Program-made: the position numbers and the translations under genes
Origin: an uncultured Oleiphilus sp.
GTDB taxonomy: Bacteria > Pseudomonadota > Gammaproteobacteria > Pseudomonadales > Oleiphilaceae
Length of the DNA: 64,000 nt
NCBI GenBank assembly: GCA_913020245.1
Contig: CAJWAD010000005.1
Span: forward strand, 1-64,000
Direction: 5' to 3'
Part shown: positions 40,206 through 46,175 of the stretch, one piece after another
Position numbering within the stretch: position 1 is the first letter of the stretch
Layout: each line of letters begins with the position of its first letter
Notes under the pieces: generated by a model
Seen by the model: only the letters and a program-made list of their open reading frames with translations
What the model was told of the DNA's origin: nothing
The model's database searches: none

Positions 40206-41459
40206 TTATTGTTCTATGGCCAGGCGTTCAGGCGTTATGTCGGCGGTTTGCTCATAGGTAGATAAGAACAAGGCAAAGCGGTCTATGGCGTCTTCAAGTA
40301 TATCTTCACGGGGTAAGAAGACGAAACGGAAATGCTGCGTATCATGCAGGTTGAAGCCCGTACCATGAACAATGAGAATTCGTTGTTGCTTGAGTAGGTC
40401 GAGCACAAATTGCTCGTCGTTATAGATCTTATGCACGTTTGGATCGAGCTTAGCAAACATATAAAGCGCTCCTTGCGGTTTCACACATGAAACGCCCTCA
40501 ATAGCGTTAAGCTTTCGCCATGCAAGCTCACGTTGCTCAAAGAAACGCCCCCCTGGCGCGACTAGGTCATCAATGCTTTGATAACCGCCCAATGCGGTTT
40601 GAATCGCAAACTGCGCGGGTACGTTTGCACACAAGCGCATCGAAGCAAGCATGTCTAAGCCGTCTATAAAATCGGTTGCGATATGTTTAGGCCCGGTTAA
40701 TACCATCCAGCCAGAGCGATACCCAGCGGCCCGATGCGACTTTGATAAACCATTGAAGGTAAGCGTAAATACATCATGTGATAATGATGCGATGGGAATA
40801 TGTTTCGCCTCATCGTACAAAATTTTGTCGTATATTTCGTCAGCCAGCATAATGAATTTGTGTTCACGAGCTAATTCAACAAGCGTATCTAGAAGTGTTT
40901 TTGAGTACACCGCACCTGTAGGGTTGTTTGGATTGATGACGACAATTGCTTTCGTGTTCTCATTGATCTTGTTGCGAATATCGTCAAGGCAAGGTGCCCA
41001 GTCATCCTCTTCTTTGCACTTATAATGTACCGCTTTCCCGCCACTCAATGTGACTGCAGCGGTCCAAAGCGGATAATCGGGTGAGGGAATGAGTACCTCA
41101 TCACCGTTGTTCAGCATCGCTTGCATAGCCATAACAATGAGCTCGCTTGCGCCGTTACCTAAATAGATGTCCTCGATGTCGACGTCTCGAATGTTTAGGC
41201 TTTGATAATGTTGCATAACGGCTTTGCGCGCAGAGTACAAACCCTTTGAATCACAATAGCCTTGCGCATTGGGTAAGTTCCGAATTACATCGGTTTGAAT
41301 CTCTTCTGGGACATCAAATTCAAAGGGCGCCGGATTACCGATATTCAATTTCAGAATCCGGTGGCCTTCTTCCTCCAGGCGACGTGCCTCGCGAGCAACT
41401 TCGCCGCGAATGTCGTAGCAAACGTTGTCGAGTTTGGAAGATTTGTTAATCGGTTTCAT
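40206..41459 (-). CDS. alaA: alanine transaminase AlaA
   Basis: PLP enzyme that makes alanine from pyruvate with glutamate. The 417 residues closely follow E. coli AlaA (YfbQ): SSKLDNVCYDIRG, LKLNIGNPAPFEFD, INPNNPTGAVYSK and the PLP-lysine motif NGLSKSHRAAGYRSGW. A GTG at 41465 is in frame, but the ATG at 41459 has GAG seven bases upstream and gives the family N-terminus, so it is chosen. Confidence 0.95.
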   Translation of the reverse strand: MKPINKSSKLDNVCYDIRGEVAREARRLEEEGHRILKLNIGNPAPFEFDVPEEIQTDVIRNLPNAQGYCDSKGLYSARKAVMQHYQSLNIRDVDIEDIYLGNGASELIVMAMQAMLNNGDEVLIPSPDYPLWTAAVTLSGGKAVHYKCKEEDDWAPCLDDIRNKINENTKAIVVINPNNPTGAVYSKTLLDTLVELAREHKFIMLADEIYDKILYDEAKHIPIASLSHDVFTLTFNGLSKSHRAAGYRSGWMVLTGPKHIATDFIDGLDMLASMRLCANVPAQFAIQTALGGYQSIDDLVAPGGRFFEQRELAWRKLNAIEGVSCVKPQGALYMFAKLDPNVHKIYNDEQFVLDLLKQQRILIVHGTGFNLHDTQHFRFVFLPREDILEDAIDRFALFLSTYEQTADITPERLAIEQ

Positions 41460-41614
41460 GGCCACAGCTCGTCGGTAAAGTAAGTAAAATCATTTTGTTG
41501 CCCTGCATTCTATAAAATTGCGGGCGCTTTAGCATTGCCAATGCACGATTTTAAGCCGATTTAACGCTTTATCTTCGAGGTCAGCGAGAGTCTAGCATGG
41601 CTACCTACCTATAA

Positions 41615-42673
41615 TTAGGCATCTAAGGTAGCCAAATAGCGCTCAAATTTCTTTTCAGGTGTGAGTTTATGAGGCGTTATGACCGGCTCGGGCATCTGAG
41701 CCAAAAATTGGGGCAAGGTCATTTCAAATTCATTTTTAAAGAAGCGACGAAAGCCGGAACTCGTTTGAAAGCCCAATCGCTCCGCTGTTGTGTCAATATC
41801 CGCGCCTTCAAGCATCAGGTAGACGCTGGCAAGTTCACGGCGCGTTTTACTGGCTAAGCTTGAGAATGATTCCCCATTTTTACTTAAACGTTTCTGTAAG
41901 CCACGCACCGAGATGTTGAGTCGGCTAGCAAGGGTTTGCCCACTGAAACAAACAGGGTGGTATTGCATTAAGTATGTTACCACGCGGTATTCGAAGTCCC
42001 AGGACCGCTCAATGGCCCATAAAGTGTCGTTACACTTATTCATGTATAGCTGATGCAGCGTTGGATTCGCTGCTTTGAATGGGAGTGACAGGATTGTTTT
42101 ATCGAACTCAATTACTGATATTGGCGAATTAAAGGTACCAGGATTATTAAACCTTTCTAAATACGTTTCCGCATATTTTGGCGCCTCATAATTAAGATAG
42201 AGCGCTTTAGGGGCAATGTCTTGACCAATAGATTCTTGAAGTAAATTAATAATGTAAGAAAAGGCGGCTTCGGCACAAAACCGGCGTTGTGGCTCGGACA
42301 CTTGATCTTTAAACGGGTAAGTTAACGCGAGTGCGATCGTCTTGTCTTTCTCTACCGCGACGAGAAAGTAGCTTGCGCCCAGCATAGAGTGGAACCGATT
42401 GGCAGCCTTTAAAAAGGCACTGAAGTTGTCTGCGCTCATTAATGCACGAGAAAGATCGCAGAGCGCGTGAGGCCGTAGGTGTTCTCCATAGCGAATGCCG
42501 ATGTCTGAGTCCGCATCATCCTTGTAAACCTGGTTTACTAAATTGCTGTATAACTCGCGCGCAACTGCAGCATCGCCAGATTGTTCGGCAATACGTTTAT
42601 GGCGCATACTAATTTGTCTGTGCTTTTCGGGCACGAGTTCTACAAGAAGTCGAAAATAGATATCGTCTAACAT
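41615..42673 (-). CDS. AraC-family transcriptional regulator beside the SGNH genes
   Basis: Regulator of 352 residues. The C-terminal part has an AraC helix-turn-helix pair (LASRLNISVRGLQKRL and TTAERLGFQTSSGFRRFFKN). The N-terminal 220 residues resemble the ligand-binding region of OruR/ArgR-like AraC proteins that bind fatty acids or amino acids in relatives. It is transcribed away from the SGNH lipoprotein genes across a 440-base region with palindromes, so it is a candidate local regulator. The ligand is unknown. Confidence 0.86.
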   Translation of the reverse strand: MLDDIYFRLLVELVPEKHRQISMRHKRIAEQSGDAAVARELYSNLVNQVYKDDADSDIGIRYGEHLRPHALCDLSRALMSADNFSAFLKAANRFHSMLGASYFLVAVEKDKTIALALTYPFKDQVSEPQRRFCAEAAFSYIINLLQESIGQDIAPKALYLNYEAPKYAETYLERFNNPGTFNSPISVIEFDKTILSLPFKAANPTLHQLYMNKCNDTLWAIERSWDFEYRVVTYLMQYHPVCFSGQTLASRLNISVRGLQKRLSKNGESFSSLASKTRRELASVYLMLEGADIDTTAERLGFQTSSGFRRFFKNEFEMTLPQFLAQMPEPVITPHKLTPEKKFERYLATLDA

Positions 42674-42958
42674 GCTACTTGTCTCTTTAGTCCTGTTTCA
42701 GCGTCCTTATGAAACGTTAACTTTATTATTGTGCGTAAGATTATTGTTGTGCGTTCATCTGCTTATGCTCGATTATGGTTTTCGTTTTTATGAAATCGAT
42801 AAAAGATGATCATGTCTCACATTTTTAGTCTATCGCTTATTCATATCAAAGTGTGTGATCTTTTTCGCGTCTGGAACCGACTTTTAAGTTACTCCCCTCT
42901 AAAACATGTGTCTCTAAATAAAAAGGTTGCGAAATACGCCCTAAAATAACGTGTTATG

Positions 42959-42974
42959 CGTGATCAGCGTCACA
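42959..42974. promoter_or_regulatory. CRP-like site upstream of SGNH gene 1
   Basis: CGTGA-TCAGCG-TCACA matches nine of ten conserved positions of TGTGA-N6-TCACA. Its centre is about 161 bases before the ATG at 43128, nearly the same distance as the site before the second SGNH gene. Confidence 0.6.
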
Positions 42975-42995
42975 TATTTGTGATGTAGGTGATTA

Positions 42996-43026
42996 TTGTT
43001 CGCAATTAGTGACCAAATACGAACAA
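42996..43026. promoter_or_regulatory. inverted repeat upstream of SGNH gene 1
   Basis: Perfect seven-base arms TTGTTCG and CGAACAA separated by 17 bases, about 100 bases before the start codon. It is a possible regulator site; CGAAC also occurs upstream of the second SGNH gene and of the chaperone-like gene. Confidence 0.4.
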
Positions 43027-43127
43027 ATGTATAAAAAAGTTCGCCTGCTTGATCGAGCATTAACTTTGCTTAAGTTATCTTCCTAGCCTCCACTCAATTT
43101 AAAAATAAAAAGATGGAGAACTTCAAA

Positions 43128-43859
43128 ATGTTAGAAGTAAAAAAAGTAGTAAGCAGTATTGCTAAGATCGCCACGATGTCGATTGCAGTGACGTCGATGA
43201 TTGCTTGTTCCGGCGGTGGTTATGAGCAATCCGTAAATGGGCGAAATGATGTAGTCACGGTGGGTGACTCAATTTTTGACTTAAATGGTGTGTTGCAGGA
43301 AACACTTGAAAGTTATGCCGGCACTCAGTTCCGCGATTACACGACCTCAGGGGCGGAGTTGCAAGGTGGCTTGTTTGCACCGTCGGTGTATGAGCAGTAC
43401 GAGACCGCCAACAATTTTAATGGCAATATCAACACGATCGTAATGGACGGTGCAGGGAACGATATATTAATCCCCGCTACGTTGTTCGACCCTTACGGTT
43501 GTCGTACGCGTTGGTACCGTCGTAACCCCTCGAATAGCTGTAACAACCTGATCAACCAGCAATATACAGCAGCGGTAAATCTGCTCAATATTATGGATGC
43601 TGACGGTGTTCAAGATGTTGTTTGGTTGGGCTACTATGAATTGCCACGTAGTAATGCAAACCTCACGAAAGCATTGAATCGCGGTGATGATTACCTCGGT
43701 TACGCTTGTGAAGTGGCTTCCGCGGCAAGCTGCTCGTTTGTTGACCCGCGCGGTACCGTTCCTGCTAATCAGGTTGAGAGCGATGACATTCACCCAACGC
43801 CTGCCGGTTCTGTGAACCTCGCAAACCAAGTATGGCCTGTTCTAGCGCCACTACTGTAA
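43128..43859 (+). CDS. SGNH-hydrolase-type lipoprotein, copy 1
   Basis: Predicted exported lipoprotein with a GDSL/SGNH esterase-like fold; 243 residues from the ATG at 43128. The signal ends at the lipobox MIAC (Cys27). Candidate active-site blocks are VTVGDSIFDLNG (Ser48), the Gly of TTSG, GAGNDIL (Asn111) and DDIHPTP (Asp219, His222). Four Cys in two clusters may form disulfides. An ATG at 43113 would add MENFK, but GGAG overlaps it and lies nine bases from 43128, matching copy 2's leader. The protein is about 91% identical to copy 2 over 209 residues. The substrate is unknown. Confidence 0.82.
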   Translation: MLEVKKVVSSIAKIATMSIAVTSMIACSGGGYEQSVNGRNDVVTVGDSIFDLNGVLQETLESYAGTQFRDYTTSGAELQGGLFAPSVYEQYETANNFNGNINTIVMDGAGNDILIPATLFDPYGCRTRWYRRNPSNSCNNLINQQYTAAVNLLNIMDADGVQDVVWLGYYELPRSNANLTKALNRGDDYLGYACEVASAASCSFVDPRGTVPANQVESDDIHPTPAGSVNLANQVWPVLAPLL

Positions 43860-43900
43860 TTAGGTTCTATACCTAAAAAAGGCCCGAACTTAGGGTCGGG

Positions 43901-43928
43901 AACCCTGCCTTTATGGTGGGGTTTTTTT
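43901..43928 (+). terminator. terminator between the SGNH copies
   Basis: Nine-pair stem AACCCTGCC/GGTGGGGTT (two G-T pairs) with a TTTAT loop and T-run, 42 bases after copy 1. A second small stem (CCCGA/TCGGG, 43883-43900) precedes it. The two copies are therefore probably separate transcripts. Confidence 0.8.
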
Positions 43929-43943
43929 ATGCCAATTCTTAAA

Positions 43944-43959
43944 TGTGAATTTTGTCACA
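43944..43959. promoter_or_regulatory. perfect CRP site upstream of SGNH gene 2
   Basis: TGTGA-ATTTTG-TCACA matches all ten conserved positions of the CRP half-sites, and the flanking AAA on the left also fits the wider consensus. Its centre lies about 155 bases before the ATG of copy 2, just after the terminator of copy 1. Confidence 0.75.
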
Positions 43960-43974
43960 CTTCGCGATACTAAT

Positions 43975-44004
43975 GATTAGAGTTGATAGCGCTCAACTCT
44001 AATC
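43975..44004. promoter_or_regulatory. perfect 30-base palindrome upstream of SGNH gene 2
   Basis: Twelve-base arms GATTAGAGTTGA/TCAACTCTAATC with a TAGCGC spacer, 15 bases after the CRP site. TTCGCGAT (43961-43968) and ATCGCGAA (44002-44009) form an overlapping outer repeat. No T-run follows, so it looks like an operator or a 5' RNA hairpin, not a terminator. Confidence 0.6.
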
Positions 44005-44106
44005 GCGAACAAATTAATCGCCTTGGGGCGGTTTCGGAATTCGTTACCAAATTCAAATGTCCTAGTATGTCGCCCCCCAATTAAATAAAAATAACTTGGA
44101 GAAAAC

Positions 44107-44820
44107 ATGAAATCATTACTAAAAGTTTTGGGTGCGTCAGTAGTCGCTGCAAGTGTTGTCGGTTGTACAATTCCTGCAAATTATGAAGAGTCGGTTAACG
44201 GTCGCAATGATGTTGTGACGGTCGGTGATTCTATTTTTGATTTAAACGGTGTGCTACAAGAGACACTAGAAAGCTACGCGGGCACGCAGTTCCGTGACTA
44301 CACCACTTCAGGTGCAGAGCTTCAAGGGGGGTCATTAGCGCCTTCTGTTTACGAGCAGTATGCGGCAGCGAACAGCTTCAATGGCGATATCAACACAATT
44401 GTTATGGATGGTGCGGGTAATGACATTCTTATCCCTGCGTCATTGTTTGATCCTTACGGCTGCCGCACGCGTTGGTACCGTCGTAATCCATCAAACAGCT
44501 GTAATAACTTGATCAACCAGCAATATACTTCGGCAGTTAACTTGCTTAACACGATGGCTGTTGATGGTGTTGAAGAAGTGGTTTGGCTGGGTTATTACGA
44601 GCTTCCTCGTGGTAATGCAAACTTAACTAAAGCACTTAATCGTGGTAATGACTACCTTGGTTATGCTTGTGAGACAGCATCAACAGCGAGCTGTTCATTT
44701 GTTGATCCACGCGGTACCGTCCCCGCTAATCAGGTTGAGAGTGACGACATTCACCCAACGCCAGAAGGTTCTGTTAACCTAGCCAATCAAGTTTGGCCAG
44801 TACTTTCGCCACTCCTTTAG
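44107..44820 (+). CDS. SGNH-hydrolase-type lipoprotein, copy 2
   Basis: Paralogue of the upstream lipoprotein, 237 residues. The signal ends at VVGC (Cys20); after that the mature protein aligns with copy 1 without gaps over 209 residues, with about 19 differences. Candidate catalytic residues are Ser42 in VGDSIFD, Asn105 in GAGND, Asp213 and His216 in DDIHPTP. The signal peptides differ in length and sequence although the mature parts are almost the same. GGAGAAAAC precedes the ATG. It has its own CRP-like site and a terminator at 44862-44898. Substrate unknown; the neighbour downstream is a lipase-chaperone-like protein. Confidence 0.82.
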   Translation: MKSLLKVLGASVVAASVVGCTIPANYEESVNGRNDVVTVGDSIFDLNGVLQETLESYAGTQFRDYTTSGAELQGGSLAPSVYEQYAAANSFNGDINTIVMDGAGNDILIPASLFDPYGCRTRWYRRNPSNSCNNLINQQYTSAVNLLNTMAVDGVEEVVWLGYYELPRGNANLTKALNRGNDYLGYACETASTASCSFVDPRGTVPANQVESDDIHPTPEGSVNLANQVWPVLSPLL

Positions 44821-44861
44821 GTGAGTAGTTCGGCTTAGTTTGTTAAGACAAGCCAGCGATG

Positions 44862-44898
44862 AAAAAGCGCACCACGTATTTTAAGTGGCGCGCTTTTT
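44862..44898 (+). terminator. terminator after SGNH gene 2
   Basis: Twelve-pair stem (AAAGCGCACCAC against GTGGCGCGCTTT, one mismatch) with a nine-base AT-rich loop and a following T-run, 42 bases after the stop. This is the same spacing as the terminator of copy 1. Confidence 0.88.
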
Positions 44899-45022
44899 TT
44901 ATTTTGGGTGTGTGATGTGAACTCAATTCCGGCTTTTTTATGCGGCCTCGAATACACTAAACGTCAAATAAAAATAAACGCTTTAGTTCGTCCTGGATAC
45001 GAACGCAAACTACAGGGCTCCT

Positions 45023-46084
45023 ATGTCTATTAAAACAAGTTTTATCTCGATTTTTATCGTCGCAATTTTTGGTAGTTTACTCTGGTATTTGAATATAAGT
45101 ACATCAGAAGATTTAGCGCAAAATAGTTTGCAAAGTAGCGTTTCGGTGTCGACGGATAGCGCCGACATACCCGTGCCACCTTACAGTATCGTTAACACAA
45201 GAAAGGAATCTAACGCAGAGAGCGTTGTAGAAAAATATGCCTTACTGATGCGCGAAACATTCGCCAGTAGTATCCAATTGCTGAAAGTCCAGGTAGGTTT
45301 AAAATCGTTTCGTGATGAGCTGGAAAGTGATTATCCGGGGCAAGGGGCATCGCTTTTCGAGCAGGTTGTCCGTCGTGCTTTTCCAGAACTCGCCGCTGAA
45401 ATTCTCACTTCTGTAGGGAAAATGCAAACCTATGATGAGTGGCTGGTTGCAAATTATCTGGATCTAAATGACAAAGACCCACTCTCTAAAGAGGGGGCTA
45501 TTTGGGCAAAACGCAACGAGATATTTACTGAGGAGGGAGCCAGAGAAATTTGGTCAGAGGAGCTTACACAGGCTCAGGAACGTGAAGAAACCATGCATAA
45601 GGTGCTGGCAACGTTGAATACGGCCGATGATATGCCAATGGAGGACCGTGTTTACATCATGCAATCGGCAATGCAAGAACAATATGGGTCGACTCCTCAG
45701 GGTCTTGCATTGGGCACAACAGGGTTGGCTACGCAGCTCGTTTTCGATTTAGAGTCGGTACAGAAAGAGCTCAGAGACATGTCGGAAGACGATAGACAGG
45801 AATCGATCAATGCCGTACGTCGTCAAATGGGGTATCCGGAGGATCGTATTGAGGCGCTTGAAAAAATGGATCGTGATAATGAAGCGCGCTGGCAGAGAGG
45901 GTATGGTTATATGGAGGAACGCACCGAAATTATCGCGCAGTACGAGGGGGATGCGTTAACGGAAAAATTGGATGAATTGCGCGTTAAACATTTTGATGAG
46001 CGCACAGCCTACAGTATTAAAGTAGAAGAAGAACAAATGAAATTTTTACGTTTTGACGAGCCCAGAATATTTGGACGCAACTAG
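45023..46084 (+). CDS. membrane-anchored lipase-chaperone-like (LifO/Lif) protein
   Basis: A 353-residue protein with one N-terminal transmembrane anchor (about 5-25), a Ser-rich linker, and an alpha-helical, charged remainder facing the periplasm. Length and layout fit lipase foldases (Lif/LifO). Helical repeat segments KRNEIFTEEGAREIW and LDELRVKHFDERTAY resemble Lif-family repeats as I recall them. The conserved RxxFDY-type motif of characterised foldases is not found, so it is a divergent member or a different helical periplasmic protein. AGGG is five bases before the ATG. It follows the SGNH pair on the same strand; no classical family I lipase is in the window. Confidence 0.55.
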   Translation: MSIKTSFISIFIVAIFGSLLWYLNISTSEDLAQNSLQSSVSVSTDSADIPVPPYSIVNTRKESNAESVVEKYALLMRETFASSIQLLKVQVGLKSFRDELESDYPGQGASLFEQVVRRAFPELAAEILTSVGKMQTYDEWLVANYLDLNDKDPLSKEGAIWAKRNEIFTEEGAREIWSEELTQAQEREETMHKVLATLNTADDMPMEDRVYIMQSAMQEQYGSTPQGLALGTTGLATQLVFDLESVQKELRDMSEDDRQESINAVRRQMGYPEDRIEALEKMDRDNEARWQRGYGYMEERTEIIAQYEGDALTEKLDELRVKHFDERTAYSIKVEEEQMKFLRFDEPRIFGRN

Positions 46085-46175
46085 TTACACTACTTGTCAG
46101 AGACTGCGCCGTCGGGTGTTCGACACAAAAAGTGTGCCGCGAGAGCACACGTCGGTCACGTAACTTTCGCCCGGG

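Larger units (their letters stand above)
42674..43127. other. long divergent regulatory region before SGNH gene 1
   Basis: This gap holds a CRP-like site at 42959-42974, a TCACA-N4-TGTGA palindrome overlapping it (42970-42983) and the inverted repeat at 42996-43026. A weaker CRP-like match sits at 42854-42869 (TGTGA-N6-TCGCG). TTGTGCGT occurs twice within 25 bases near 42730-42755, close to the start of the AraC-type gene. The final 30 bases are A-rich and resemble the leader of SGNH gene 2. No gene was found here. Confidence 0.6.
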
